From CAVSWT01 sp963775245 (lineage in GTDB: Bacteria; Bacteroidota; Ignavibacteria; Ignavibacteriales; Ignavibacteriaceae), in contig CAVZID010000038.1 in NCBI GenBank assembly GCA_963775245.1, positions 80,761-144,760 on the forward strand: 64,000 bases of DNA. The letters are read 5' to 3'. The stretch's first letter is position 1. Each line of letters begins with the position of its first letter. The notes below the pieces were generated by a model. The model made no database searches. It was not told the DNA's origin and saw nothing but the letters and a program-made list of their open reading frames with translations. Of this stretch, positions 36,389 to 46,577 are shown piece by piece. Made by a program: the position numbers and the translations under genes.

Positions 36389-36423
36389 AACCTTGAGGGT
36401 TTTTGAAAACTCTCAAGGTTTTT
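36389..36423 (+). terminator. Intrinsic terminator of aqpZ
   Basis: AACCTTGAG-G-GTTTT (36389-36403) pairs with AAAAC-T-CTCAAGGTT (36406-36420), with one G-U pair, then T5. The rest of the 302-bp gap to the next gene holds nothing recognisable. Confidence 0.85.
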
Positions 36424-36610
36424 GCAAGAGTTAAATAAATATAAATTATAATCAAATCCATTTATAATAATTTCTGCACTTAACCCCAATCAATTATTTT
36501 TTATCATAAAATTCGTTTGAGTTTTTCCAAATCTAGTTAGATATTACACTTCGATTTAAATTATTGTTGGCTAAATATTAATTTATATTTTTTTATTTAG
36601 GAGAAAAGTT

Positions 36611-37093
36611 TTGAACTCCCAAGATTTACCAAAATACAAATACAACGGCGCACGAGCATTGGTCTTATTGCACGAAAGACATTTAAGATCATGTGTCCAA
36701 ACCTGGAAAGAAGCAAAGAGATTAAATATCAAATTACCCAAGACCAATGATGAAAATTATAAATCATTAGAAACCTTGCTAAGGCATATTTTAAGAGCAG
36801 CAAGAAATTATATGATATGGATGTGCGATAAATTAAATCTTCCTGATCCTGAAATTAAAATTCAGCCAGACCCGGGAAACATAGAAAGTAAAGCAGATGA
36901 ATTTGTAAATCATCTACTTGAAAAATGGCGGCTGCCTTTAGTTGATGTCCCCGAAGATAAATGCACAGATATTACATTCAAATCTAATTGGGGAGTGGAT
37001 TATTGCATAGATGCAATGCTTGAACATGCTGTTATGCATCCTATTCGGCATGAGTTTCAATTAAGAAATTTAATTGATGAGCAAAAGAATTAA
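36611..37093 (+). CDS. DinB-like four-helix protein
   Basis: 160 residues, all helical, with histidines placed as in DinB/YfiT-type metal-binding bundles: HERH near residue 23, a His in LLRHIL near 59, and the C-terminal HAVMHPIRHEFQL near 138-150. The start is a TTG at 36611 with AGGAGAAAAG just upstream; no ATG fits better. DinB-fold proteins are often thiol transferases or hydrolases with unknown substrates. Assignment to the fold is moderate. Confidence 0.62.
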   Translation: MNSQDLPKYKYNGARALVLLHERHLRSCVQTWKEAKRLNIKLPKTNDENYKSLETLLRHILRAARNYMIWMCDKLNLPDPEIKIQPDPGNIESKADEFVNHLLEKWRLPLVDVPEDKCTDITFKSNWGVDYCIDAMLEHAVMHPIRHEFQLRNLIDEQKN

Positions 37094-37125
37094 TGTTACT
37101 GCAATTTAAAGTTAGTTGACTTCTG

Positions 37126-39084
37126 ATGTTAAAAAAATTATCAACCACTATTTTTCTAATTCTTCTTTGTTCTTCATTTAGTTTTTCCCAATCAATCCAA
37201 ATCAAAAACGGCTGGTATTACATTAACGGAGAAAAATTTTTTGTTAAAGGAATCGGTTACTCAACTCACTCCCGTCCTGGACAAGTTTCATGGATTTATT
37301 CTTTTGATCCGGATTTAATAAAATTCGATTTAGATCGGATAAAAAATGCCGGCTTTAACACAATACGAACCTGGGGTGAATTAAGTGAAGACGAGTTAAA
37401 ATTAGTTGATGAATCAGGATTAAAAATTTTATTTGGAATTTGGATTGATCCCGCTGGAGATTTTGGCAATTCAACTTTTATAGCAAATACTGTTAATCAA
37501 GTTAACAATATTCTTAGTTATTCATCCAAGTATAATTGTATCATTGGCTATTTAATAATGAATGAGCCACAAGTGGAAAACATATACAGCGCGGGGGCTC
37601 AGTCTCTTTCCAACTTATGGCAGCTTGTGATTAATTTAATTCATCAAAAACATCCCGGCGTACCCGTTTCTTTTTCAAATACAATGATAGGTGATTATAT
37701 AAATATGCGAAAGTTTGATTTTGCCGGATACAATGCTTACATCTACAACCCGGTTACAATTACTGCATCGCACGGTTACAGCGGCTTCCTTCATTTTTTA
37801 AAACAGAATAGATCAGCACAAATGCCATTAATTATAACCGAATATGGATTATCTGTTTCTCCACCTAATACAAACCAGGATTATGGATATGGAGGGAATA
37901 CGCTTGAGCAGCAAACTTCGGGTGATTTGCTGATGTACCGCGATGTTCTTGATGCGGGAGTACAAGGCAATTGTGTTTTTCAATATCACGATGGTTGGCA
38001 GAAAGCCGGTAATGATTCCATTCATGATCCCAGCCCGGAAGAATGGTTTGGTTTAATTGAATTTTCAAATTTGAATGATAAATATGGAGAACCTCGCCCA
38101 GTTTGGAATGCTTATGAAAGATATAATAAGGCAATCATAACTGATCCAAAAAATGGAAACATTTATAATGATACAATCCCGCTTGAGTTTTTCACTACTG
38201 ATGATGTTTCATATTGTAAAATATTTATGAGTGATAGTTTAATTTATTCAAAACCAATATCCTCAACTCATTACACAGATGAATTAAATTTATCATTCAA
38301 TCAAAATATAAAAGACGTTATACTTAATTATTATTTTTTCAATACAAACAATGATACTCTTAAGTCCGAAAGTATTTCAGTGTTATGTAAAAAGAATGAT
38401 ATCGAACTTACTCAAGTTAAGATAGAAATATCACCAGGCACACTACAACCAGGCGGAAGAAATTTTGTGAATATGGAAGTAACAAAAGATACAATCTTTA
38501 ATATTGAAGGCAATAAAATTGATTATGTTCTTCATCCACATTTAAGTTTTGCTCCAGGAATTGCAAAGTCGAAAATAATGACATTCAATAAAAACTACTG
38601 GTCATATCCTGGTTACTTTGATATACCATCAGATACAAAAGTTGCAACTTTTGGAGCAGGAATAACTATAACTTACGGAACATTTAAGAAACGAATTTAT
38701 GATCAAAAAATTTTACTAGACGGTGGCTGGGCTAACTCAATAGCAGCACCAGAATTGATTTCTGCAATTAGGGATAAAAATAATTCTACTTCAGTTCAAC
38801 CAAGTATTTATTTATATCAGAATTATCCGAATCCTTTTAATCCAACAACTATCATTAAATATTCTATCCCAAACACAGGAACTTCATTAATGAAATTCGT
38901 ACAACTTAAAGTTTATGATATTCTTGGAAGAGAAGATGCAACACTAGTTAACGAAGAAAAATTACCAGGTATATATGAAGCTGAATTTAATACTGAGAAA
39001 TTCAATCTTCCTAGTGGTATTTATTTTTATCAATTAAGAGTTGGTAATTATATAACAACAAAGAAAATGATTTTGCTGCATTAG
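37126..39084 (+). CDS. Secreted TIM-barrel glycosidase with T9SS sorting domain
   Basis: A signal peptide (1-21, ending in FSFSQ) is followed by a GH2/GH5-like (clan A) barrel at about 25-345. NTIRTW is near 84, the acid/base Glu is in IMNEPQ near 146, and the nucleophile Glu is in IITEYG near 236. A beta-sandwich region follows (about 345-545). The last 90 residues are a type IX secretion C-terminal domain: YQNYPNPFNPTTIIKYSIP, VYDILGRE, then SGIYFYQLRVG. The protein is therefore exported through T9SS and attached or released at the surface. Likely a beta-glucanase or transglycosylase; substrate unknown. Confidence 0.85.
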   Translation: MLKKLSTTIFLILLCSSFSFSQSIQIKNGWYYINGEKFFVKGIGYSTHSRPGQVSWIYSFDPDLIKFDLDRIKNAGFNTIRTWGELSEDELKLVDESGLKILFGIWIDPAGDFGNSTFIANTVNQVNNILSYSSKYNCIIGYLIMNEPQVENIYSAGAQSLSNLWQLVINLIHQKHPGVPVSFSNTMIGDYINMRKFDFAGYNAYIYNPVTITASHGYSGFLHFLKQNRSAQMPLIITEYGLSVSPPNTNQDYGYGGNTLEQQTSGDLLMYRDVLDAGVQGNCVFQYHDGWQKAGNDSIHDPSPEEWFGLIEFSNLNDKYGEPRPVWNAYERYNKAIITDPKNGNIYNDTIPLEFFTTDDVSYCKIFMSDSLIYSKPISSTHYTDELNLSFNQNIKDVILNYYFFNTNNDTLKSESISVLCKKNDIELTQVKIEISPGTLQPGGRNFVNMEVTKDTIFNIEGNKIDYVLHPHLSFAPGIAKSKIMTFNKNYWSYPGYFDIPSDTKVATFGAGITITYGTFKKRIYDQKILLDGGWANSIAAPELISAIRDKNNSTSVQPSIYLYQNYPNPFNPTTIIKYSIPNTGTSLMKFVQLKVYDILGREDATLVNEEKLPGIYEAEFNTEKFNLPSGIYFYQLRVGNYITTKKMILLH

Positions 39085-39221
39085 TATTTTTATTTTTTTA
39101 ATGGTTCAAAGCTAAAAATATATTCCAAACCCAATCTAATAATCTTAATTCTAAAATTATTTTTAAATATTTTATAAATGTATTTTGATTATATTGTTTA
39201 AAACAAAAAAACGAAAATTAT

Positions 39222-39962
39222 ATGGATTTAAAGCTCGCAGTATTAATTGACGGAGACAATATTCCTTCTGCTTATGTTAAGGAAATGATGGAAGAAATTG
39301 CAAAGTACGGCAATCCAACCATAAAAAGAATTTATGGTGATTGGACAAACCCTAAATTGTCAAAGTGGAAAAATGTTTTACTCGAAAATGCAATAACCCC
39401 TATTCAGCAGTATGGATACACAACCGGCAAAAATGCAACTGATTCTGCTATGATTATTGATGCAATGGATATTTTATATTCTGAAAAAGTAAATGGTTTT
39501 TGCTTAGCAACAAGTGACAGTGACTTTACTCGTTTGGCAACTAGACTTCGTGAAGCGGGTATGAACGTAATTGGAATTGGTGAAAAGAAAACCCCTGGGC
39601 CTTTTATTGCTGCCTGTGATAGATTCATTTACATTGAAATTCTTAAAAATCAGACTCAAGAAAATGAATTGGAACCGGATAAAAACAAGCCGGTTCAAAA
39701 AGCCAATTTCGATAAAATTACACCAAAGGTTGTTAGCCTCATTTCCTCAACTATTACTGATTTAGCTGACGATGACGGTTGGGCTTTTCTGGGAGATGTA
39801 GGAAATTTATTGCAGAAGAAGCAGCCGAATTTTGATTCGAGAAACTACGGCTTCCCAAAATTAACACCGTTAATCAAATCAATAAATAAATTTGAAGTAG
39901 AACTCCGTGAAAATCCTAACAGAGGAAGATTTAAATTAATCTATGTCCGGAATAAAGAATAG
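39222..39962 (+). CDS. NYN-domain nuclease with C-terminal LOTUS/OST-HTH domain
   Basis: PIN-like fold of the LabA/DUF88 class. KLAVLIDGDNIPSAYV holds the first acidic residues, AMIIDAMDILY the middle, and LATSDSDFTRLATRLREAG the third group. The residues needed for a metal-dependent RNase (DGDN, D in DAMD, SDSD) are all present. The last 75 residues (from about 170, DDDGWAFLGDVGNLLQKKQ) match a winged-helix OST-HTH/LOTUS module, which binds RNA or G-quadruplexes. Predicted RNA-processing enzyme. Single-gene unit. Confidence 0.88.
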   Translation: MDLKLAVLIDGDNIPSAYVKEMMEEIAKYGNPTIKRIYGDWTNPKLSKWKNVLLENAITPIQQYGYTTGKNATDSAMIIDAMDILYSEKVNGFCLATSDSDFTRLATRLREAGMNVIGIGEKKTPGPFIAACDRFIYIEILKNQTQENELEPDKNKPVQKANFDKITPKVVSLISSTITDLADDDGWAFLGDVGNLLQKKQPNFDSRNYGFPKLTPLIKSINKFEVELRENPNRGRFKLIYVRNKE

Positions 39963-40413
39963 GGGTTAAAATTATAATTGTCTAAGTAGTTGGTAGATTA
40001 TCGATACTTCAATCTCAGTTTATTTCAATTAGTTTTTTTATGCTTTCTTTAATACTATTCTTAACCCAAACCTTCAATATTAACAAATCTTACATAATGC
40101 CTAAATCTTGAAGTTCTTTTAATTTAATTCAGGAACCTGTATTTAATTCGTATTAAAATATTCGATAATATTATATAAAATAATAAATTTTTAATTGTAA
40201 CTTAATTTTATACCGAGTATTTTATATACCGAAAGTGGTATTTAAGTATGATTGAGAGGGTAAGCATCTGAAAATTTTCTACAAACCTATTTTAAATACT
40301 TACCTATTTAACTATGTATTAAATAAGCTCAAACAAATTAGCTTTGATAAAATATATTTTCTTTTATCTCCCTATTTTATTCTGACTAAACAAAAGGAAT
40401 TGGGAAAACATTC
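39963..40413. other. 451-bp intergenic region before the first hybrid kinase
   Basis: AT-rich, with no open frame or stable hairpin. ATATTCGATAAT at 40158-40169 also occurs upstream of the chemotaxis receptor gene (52657-52668), which suggests a shared promoter type, though the -35-like TAAA is not present here at the right spacing. Confidence 0.5.
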
Positions 40414-43400
40414 ATGAAAGAAAATTTAAAAGCAATAATAATTGCTGGGTCTAAAAACAATTCTTCTCTTTATCTTAAAACCCTAGAGAAAGCCGGATAT
40501 GATACTTCATACCTTCTTATAAAAACCAAACAAAAATTTAAACAAGCATTAAACGATAATAACTGGGATATAATAATATCGGAATATAAGCTGTCCAAAT
40601 TTAACGCACTGTCGGCTCTTGAAATTTTAAATGAATCCGGTTTAAATATACCTTTTATAGTTGTTTCTTCTAAGAAAGATAATAAAACAATAATAGGACT
40701 TATTAAAAAAGGAGCTGCAAATTTTATTCTCAAAAAAGATATCGATTCACTTACTAAATTAATTAAAAGTGAAATAGCTGAAGCGAAATTAAAATCCAAT
40801 GAAAACCCTATCAAAGTTGAAACACATCATCTAAGCCATAGTCATTTCAAAACATTATTTGATAACTCCCCTACCCCGTTATGGGAAGAAGAATTTAGTG
40901 AGCTGGATAAATATTTAAATAAGCTTAAAGAAAAAGGTGTAAAAGATTTTCGGAAATATTTTGATGATAAGCCTTCTGAGTTATTGAAATGTTTAAGTAA
41001 AATAAAAGTTGTTAACGTTAATAAATCAGCCTTAAAATTATATAAAGCAAAAAACAAAAATGAACTTATAAAAAGTCTTCATAAAATTTTCACTGAGAAT
41101 TCATTTGACTTTTTTAAAGAAGAATTGATTGCTATCTCAAAAGGTAAACGCGAGTTTGAAGGTGAAGTTGAATTCACAACATTGAATGGAGAAAAAATTC
41201 ATGTTTTGCTTAAATTGAAAATTGACAATTATGAAAAAGGACAAAAGCGTGCTTTGTTATCAACTATTGATATAGCTCACAGAAAAAAAATTGAAGAATC
41301 TCTCAAACTATATACAACAAGATTAGAGCAGGCAGAAATTGATGCAAGTTTAGGTAGCTGGGAATTTGATGTAGTTAATCAAAGAGGCTGGTGGTCTAAA
41401 CAAATGTATGTAATGTTTGGCTTTGATGAATCTAAAGGCGTACCTCCCTATGATGATTATCTAAATCACATCCATCCTGCTGATAGAGAACTAGTTCTTA
41501 ATGCACTAAAAAAAATGGAAAAAGGTGAAGCGCCTGTAAGTGCAATTTTTAGGACCAATCCTGAACTTATTTCACTGCGTTACTTAGAACCAACATATAA
41601 TGTTATTAGAGATCCCGATGCAAATGTATTAAAATTTACCGGGACATCACACGATATAACAAAGCGTAAAATGTCTGAAGAAGTTTTACAACGCCTTAAC
41701 CGGGAGTTACGTGCAATTAGTAATTGTAACCAAACATTATTAAGAGCCAGTGACGAACAGACATTATTAAATGAAATTTGCCGTATCATTTATGAAGAAA
41801 CAGATTATCCATTTGCCTGGGTTGGATATGCTTTAAATGATGAATCCAAAACGGTTAAGCCTGTTGCTTTTGCCGGTGCTGAATTTAAAGATCTTTTTTC
41901 AGGATTTATTAGCTGGTCAGAAGAAACAGAATTTGGTAATGGACCTGCTGGTAAAGCAATACGCAGCGGTGAAATACTTTACTCCCAAAATATTTCTAAA
42001 GATGAAAGGATGAAACCATGGCGGGAAGCCATATTAAAACGTGGATATCGCTCAAGTATAGTGCTACCGTTAAAAGACGAAAATAAAAAACCATTTGGAG
42101 TTTTGGCGATTTATTCTTCTGAAATAAATATTATTACTCCAAATGAAATCAGGCTAATGGAAGAATTAGCCGGTGATTTAGCATTTGGAATAACCAATTT
42201 ACGTTTAAAGTCTGAACGTATAAAAGCTGAAGACGCCCTGCGCGAAAGTGAAGAACGATTTTCTAGCATATTTAAATTAAGTCCTATGGGGATTTCAATC
42301 TTTAGAGCAAGTGATGGATGCATTGTAAATGTTAATGATTATTTCGTTGAAAGGACTGGTTATTCACGTGAAGAAATTATTAACCACACTGCAATGGAGT
42401 TAAATCTATATGCAAATCCGGAAGAACGTGAACAAAATTTGAAAAAGCTTTTTGAAAATAATTTTGTAGAAAATTATGAATTTAAAATCAGGAGGAAAAA
42501 TGGAGAAATAGGTTATGGATTAAGCTCAACTACTGCTATTAAACTTGGAGGTAAGTTGCATTTTATATCTATGGTAGTTGATATAACGCAACATAAGCTT
42601 GCCGAAGAAGCTCTCCGTTTAAGTGAAGAAAGATTTAGGCTAATTGCAGAAAACACAGCAGATACAATTGTAATACTAGACTTAAATCTTAAGCTAATTT
42701 ACATTAGCCCGGCAATTGAAAGGCTGCGCGGCTATACTGTTGAAGAAGCTATGGCCATTCCGTTAAATGAGATATTAACACCGGAATCTTTCAAAAAAGC
42801 AAAAGAAGCTTTTAATGAACAAATAGCAATAGAACTAAGCGGAAATGCCGATCTGAACAGGGTAACTTTACTTGAACTTGAGGAAAATTGCAAAGATGGT
42901 TCTACGGTTTGGGTTGAACTTTCGGCATTATTTTTAAGAGATGAAAATCTTAAACCGACTGGCATTTTAACAGTTACCAGAGATATTACTGAACGCCGTC
43001 AAAATGAAGAATTACTGCGTGAAAGCGAAAGAAGATTTAAAGAACTTGCTAACCTGCTTCCTCAAACAATTTTTGAAACTGATATTAACGGCAAGCTTAC
43101 ATTTGCAAATGAAACGGCTTTAACTACATATGGATATTCACATGATGATATCGAAAAAGGAGTTTATATAATTAATACTGTTTCTGAAAAAGATAGAGAC
43201 ATCGCTGGTGATGATATACAGCGTGTACTTAAAGGAATACCAGCAAGCAAAAATGAATATGAAATGTTAAGAAAGGACGGAACAACATTCGCCGCTTTGA
43301 CTTTTGTTGGCCCTATTGTTCAAGAAGGGAAAATTATTGGACTAAGGGGGACGACAGTAGATATTACCAAAAATAAAGAAACAGAAAATGAATTAAGAAA

Positions 43401-44922
43401 ACTTTCTGAAGCAGTTGCACAAAGCCCGGCATCTATCGTAATTACCGATGTAAAAGGAAATATTGAATATGTAAACAAAACTTTTGAAGAAATTTCAGGT
43501 TACTCATTTATAGATGTAAAGAAAGAAAACCCAAGAGTTTTAAAATCGGGACAAATGCCGCAAGAAAAATATAAAGAACTTTGGTATACAATTTCTTCCG
43601 GTAAAACCTGGCGAGGTGAGCTGCTGAATAAAAAGAAAAATGGTGAACTATTCTGGGAGGACGTTGTTATTTCACCTCTTAAAGATAAAAACGGAACAAC
43701 TGTGAACTTTTTAGCAGTAAAGCAAGATATTACTGAAAAGAAAAAGATAGTGCAGGAGTTAATCGTAGCGAAAGAAGAAGCAGAAGAAATGAATAGAGTT
43801 AAAACCATTTTCTTTGCAAACATGAGTCATGAGCTTCGTACACCTTTTGTCGGCATTATGGGCTTTGCTGAATTATTAACGGAAATTTTAACCGACCCTG
43901 AAACAAAAGAAATGGCTGAAGGGATTTTAAAAACCTCTGTTAGGATGAAAGATACTCTAACTAAAATTTTAAATCTTTCTAAGCTAGAAATAAATGAGAT
44001 TCAAATCTTCCCCAAAAAGATAGATATACATAACTTAATTAATAATGTTTATAAGCAATTTTCAATTGCTGCAGTAAAGAAAAATCTTACATTTAATACT
44101 TATGTAAATGTTACCCATTCAGTTATCGTTACAGATGAAACTTCACTAATTGAAATATTAAATAACCTGGTAAGCAATGCTATCATTTATACAAATAAAG
44201 GCGGAATAAAATTATCTGCAGAAACTCAGATTAAAAATGAAAATGAAATGCTTGTAATAAAAGTTGCTGATACAGGCATCGGTATCCCGCCGGAGAAGCA
44301 TGATTTGGTTTGGAAAGAGTTCAGGCAGGCAAGCGAAGGAACTACACGCAGCTATCAAGGTACAGGGCTGGGTTTATCAATTTCAAAGAAGTATGTTGAA
44401 CTTCTTGGGGGGAATATTCATCTAAAAAGTGAGGAAGGTAAAGGTTCAACTTTCATAATCGAAATTCCTGTTGTTTCAAATGATAATTCCAACAAGTTGC
44501 CGGAGAAAAAATTGGATAACAAAATTAATATAGAACCTAGTGAAGTAGAAGTAAATAAAAAAATCTTATACGTAGAAGATGATGATACTTCAATTGCAGT
44601 TGTCACTCTTGCTCTTGCAAAATATTATTCAATAGATACAGCTAAAAATGCTGAAATTGCATTAATCAAAGTTAAGGATCAATCATTCGATGCAATTTTG
44701 ATGGACATAAATTTAGGACGAGGAATGAATGGTGAAGAACTTACACAGGTTATTAAAAAGATACCCGGTTATGAAAATATTCCTATAATTGCTGTTACAG
44801 CTTATGCAAGTGAAGAAGATAAAAATGAATTTTTGTCAAAAGGAATGAGCCACTATATATCCAAGCCATTTTTGATTCAGGATTTGGTAAAATTGGTTAA
44901 TGAAGTTTTACAAAAAAAATAA
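40414..44922 (+). CDS. Hybrid sensor histidine kinase with six PAS domains, GAF and two receivers
   Basis: 1,502 residues, no membrane segment, so a cytoplasmic sensor. Order: pseudo-receiver (1-130), PAS (about 145-290, with the SPTPLWEEEF start), PAS (300-430), GAF (435-610), PAS (615-735), PAS (736-870), PAS (871-997), PAS (998-1125), HisKA with phospho-accepting H1139 (MSHELRTP), HATPase (about 1250-1365: NLVSNAIIYT N-box, DTGIGIP G1, GTGLGLS G2), receiver with D1431 (LMDINLGRG). In the first receiver the phospho-acceptor Asp is Glu (IISEYKL) and the acidic pair is missing. From about residue 871 it is paralogous to the 46561 kinase. Confidence 0.93.
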   Translation: MKENLKAIIIAGSKNNSSLYLKTLEKAGYDTSYLLIKTKQKFKQALNDNNWDIIISEYKLSKFNALSALEILNESGLNIPFIVVSSKKDNKTIIGLIKKGAANFILKKDIDSLTKLIKSEIAEAKLKSNENPIKVETHHLSHSHFKTLFDNSPTPLWEEEFSELDKYLNKLKEKGVKDFRKYFDDKPSELLKCLSKIKVVNVNKSALKLYKAKNKNELIKSLHKIFTENSFDFFKEELIAISKGKREFEGEVEFTTLNGEKIHVLLKLKIDNYEKGQKRALLSTIDIAHRKKIEESLKLYTTRLEQAEIDASLGSWEFDVVNQRGWWSKQMYVMFGFDESKGVPPYDDYLNHIHPADRELVLNALKKMEKGEAPVSAIFRTNPELISLRYLEPTYNVIRDPDANVLKFTGTSHDITKRKMSEEVLQRLNRELRAISNCNQTLLRASDEQTLLNEICRIIYEETDYPFAWVGYALNDESKTVKPVAFAGAEFKDLFSGFISWSEETEFGNGPAGKAIRSGEILYSQNISKDERMKPWREAILKRGYRSSIVLPLKDENKKPFGVLAIYSSEINIITPNEIRLMEELAGDLAFGITNLRLKSERIKAEDALRESEERFSSIFKLSPMGISIFRASDGCIVNVNDYFVERTGYSREEIINHTAMELNLYANPEEREQNLKKLFENNFVENYEFKIRRKNGEIGYGLSSTTAIKLGGKLHFISMVVDITQHKLAEEALRLSEERFRLIAENTADTIVILDLNLKLIYISPAIERLRGYTVEEAMAIPLNEILTPESFKKAKEAFNEQIAIELSGNADLNRVTLLELEENCKDGSTVWVELSALFLRDENLKPTGILTVTRDITERRQNEELLRESERRFKELANLLPQTIFETDINGKLTFANETALTTYGYSHDDIEKGVYIINTVSEKDRDIAGDDIQRVLKGIPASKNEYEMLRKDGTTFAALTFVGPIVQEGKIIGLRGTTVDITKNKETENELRKLSEAVAQSPASIVITDVKGNIEYVNKTFEEISGYSFIDVKKENPRVLKSGQMPQEKYKELWYTISSGKTWRGELLNKKKNGELFWEDVVISPLKDKNGTTVNFLAVKQDITEKKKIVQELIVAKEEAEEMNRVKTIFFANMSHELRTPFVGIMGFAELLTEILTDPETKEMAEGILKTSVRMKDTLTKILNLSKLEINEIQIFPKKIDIHNLINNVYKQFSIAAVKKNLTFNTYVNVTHSVIVTDETSLIEILNNLVSNAIIYTNKGGIKLSAETQIKNENEMLVIKVADTGIGIPPEKHDLVWKEFRQASEGTTRSYQGTGLGLSISKKYVELLGGNIHLKSEEGKGSTFIIEIPVVSNDNSNKLPEKKLDNKINIEPSEVEVNKKILYVEDDDTSIAVVTLALAKYYSIDTAKNAEIALIKVKDQSFDAILMDINLGRGMNGEELTQVIKKIPGYENIPIIAVTAYASEEDKNEFLSKGMSHYISKPFLIQDLVKLVNEVLQKK
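43735..44477 (+). repeat. Kinase-core direct repeat, copy 1
   Basis: Matches 47944-48686 at a constant offset of 4,209 bases with only about six differences, and no difference at all over 44038-44477 (440 bases). Covers the end of the last PAS, HisKA and HATPase domains. Identity drops sharply on the 3' side. Confidence 0.9.
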
Positions 44923-45410
44923 AATCGGTTTTTAACATTCAATTTGAAAACAGATTATTTTGTCTTATAATGAAAATAATTTTTGTTGGAATTTAATTAT
45001 CTAACAAGTATTTTATATAACAAATCGATTATTAAAAATAATCAGGCAACAGGGAATGAGTTCGATTAATATAAACATATCGCTATTCTTCTACTCTTAT
45101 CAATTAATTTTGATACTATAAAATTTCAAACTACATGCAAAAGTATTTTTATTAGGTTCTTGGTTTTGATATTTAATGTAACAAATGCATTCCATGAAAA
45201 TGGAATGAAATATATTATTTAGTTGTAAATAATAAGTCTTAACTTTTTGTAATCTTGATAATATTTTTTTTCAGTTTTATACTTAACATAAACGGTATCC
45301 AAATTGAAACTTGGTATTCAAATAATCCCGAAATTAATTAATTATTATAGATCGAATAAAAAAAATAACGCAGTAAACCTGAATCAAAACATTTAGGAAG
45401 GATTAGTGTT
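44923..45410. other. 488-bp intergenic region before the Fe-ADH gene
   Basis: No coding capacity. The one clear feature is the inverted repeat at 45188-45207 listed separately. AGGAAGG lies 6-12 bases before the ADH ATG as ribosome-binding site. No terminator for the upstream kinase was identified. Confidence 0.5.
45188..45207. promoter_or_regulatory. CATTCCAT-GAAA-ATGGAATG inverted repeat upstream of the Fe-ADH
   Basis: Perfect 8-bp arms about 205 bp before the ADH start codon. Could be an operator for a response regulator, or a GAAA tetraloop hairpin in the leader. Confidence 0.35.
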
Positions 45411-46577
45411 ATGAATAGTCTTGATACTTCAAACCTGAGAAGATTTATCGTCCCGGAATTTACTTACGGCCAAGGAGCAATAAATTTAATAACCCGCCAT
45501 GTTAAAAGCTTTGGGGCAAAAAAAGTTTTACTTGTAACAGATCCAGGTATCATAAAAGCAGGCTGGATAAACAAAGTGGAAAAGAATCTAGTTAGTGAAG
45601 GTATACAGTATGTTATATATAAAGATATAACTTCAAATCCCAAGGATTATGAAGTAATGACTGGAGTAAAAGTTTACAAAGAAAACGGTTGTGATATAAT
45701 AGTTTCGGTAGGTGGCGGAAGCCCGATGGATTGTGCAAAGGGAATTGGAATAGTATCTACTAATAACAAACACATTTTAGAATTTGAAGGGATTGATGAG
45801 GTCCCAACTCCAGGGCCTCCTTTAATTTGCATTCCAACTACTGCAGGTACCTCGGCTGATATTTCTCAATTTGCAATAATAAATGATTCTACAAGGAAGG
45901 TTAAAATTACAATAATCAGCAAAACAGTTATACCGGATGTTTCTTTAATCGATCCTGAAACTACCACCACTATGCCTACTGAACTTACTGCATCAACAGG
46001 GCTAGATGCGTTTGTGCATGCATTTGAAGCTTATGTGTCAAATATTAGCTCACCAATTATTAATTTAACTTCTTTGGAAGCTATTCGATTAATAAATGAA
46101 AACTTAATTCATGCATTAAATTATCCTAATGATATGAAGTATCGAAATAACATGATGATGGCAAGTTTACTTTCAGGGATGGCTTTTTCTAATGCAAGTT
46201 TAGGATTGGTTCATGGTATGGCGCATAGCCTTGGAGGTTTATTAGATTTACCTCATGGTATGTGTAATGCTGTATTGTTGGAATATATTATTGATTATAA
46301 CTTTGAATCCTGCGTTGAAAAATATACTAACATTGGAGAAGCACTAAATCTTAATTTGAAAAATATTAACCCGGGTGAAAGAAAATCTATCTTGATAAAA
46401 AAAATTAAAGAATTTAAAAAGGAAGCTGGAATCAATATTACTCTTAAAGAATTAGGAGTAAACAAAAAGGATTTGGATAAATTAGCAAATAATGCAATTA
46501 AAGATCCTTGTTTAGCAACTAACCCAAGAAACCCAAAGTTGGAAGATATAAAGGATATTTATGAACGAGCACTCTGA
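45411..46577 (+). CDS. Iron-dependent (group III) alcohol dehydrogenase, ErcA-like by context
   Basis: NAD-dependent alcohol dehydrogenase of the FucO/methanol-dehydrogenase fold. GGGSPMDCAKG binds the cofactor. Metal ligands D199 and H203 (LDAFVHAFEAY), H268 (GLVHGMAHS) and H282 (LDLPHGMCN) are all present, so it should be active. 388 residues, full length. Its last 17 nt overlap the start of a hybrid histidine kinase, and a paralogous kinase lies upstream. In Pseudomonas aeruginosa the Fe-ADH ErcA works with sensor kinases ErcS/ErcS' to control ethanol oxidation, so a signalling role is possible here (inference). No quinoprotein ethanol dehydrogenase is in the window. Confidence 0.9.
   Translation: MNSLDTSNLRRFIVPEFTYGQGAINLITRHVKSFGAKKVLLVTDPGIIKAGWINKVEKNLVSEGIQYVIYKDITSNPKDYEVMTGVKVYKENGCDIIVSVGGGSPMDCAKGIGIVSTNNKHILEFEGIDEVPTPGPPLICIPTTAGTSADISQFAIINDSTRKVKITIISKTVIPDVSLIDPETTTTMPTELTASTGLDAFVHAFEAYVSNISSPIINLTSLEAIRLINENLIHALNYPNDMKYRNNMMMASLLSGMAFSNASLGLVHGMAHSLGGLLDLPHGMCNAVLLEYIIDYNFESCVEKYTNIGEALNLNLKNINPGERKSILIKKIKEFKKEAGINITLKELGVNKKDLDKLANNAIKDPCLATNPRNPKLEDIKDIYERAL

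Noticed and set aside
43500..43823. Minus-strand open frames of 107 residues (and 219 residues at 47373-48032) with similar protein sequences in both kinases
   Set aside because: They are antisense shadows of the duplicated PAS/HisKA coding sequence. Their likeness to each other follows from the paralogy of the sense genes.
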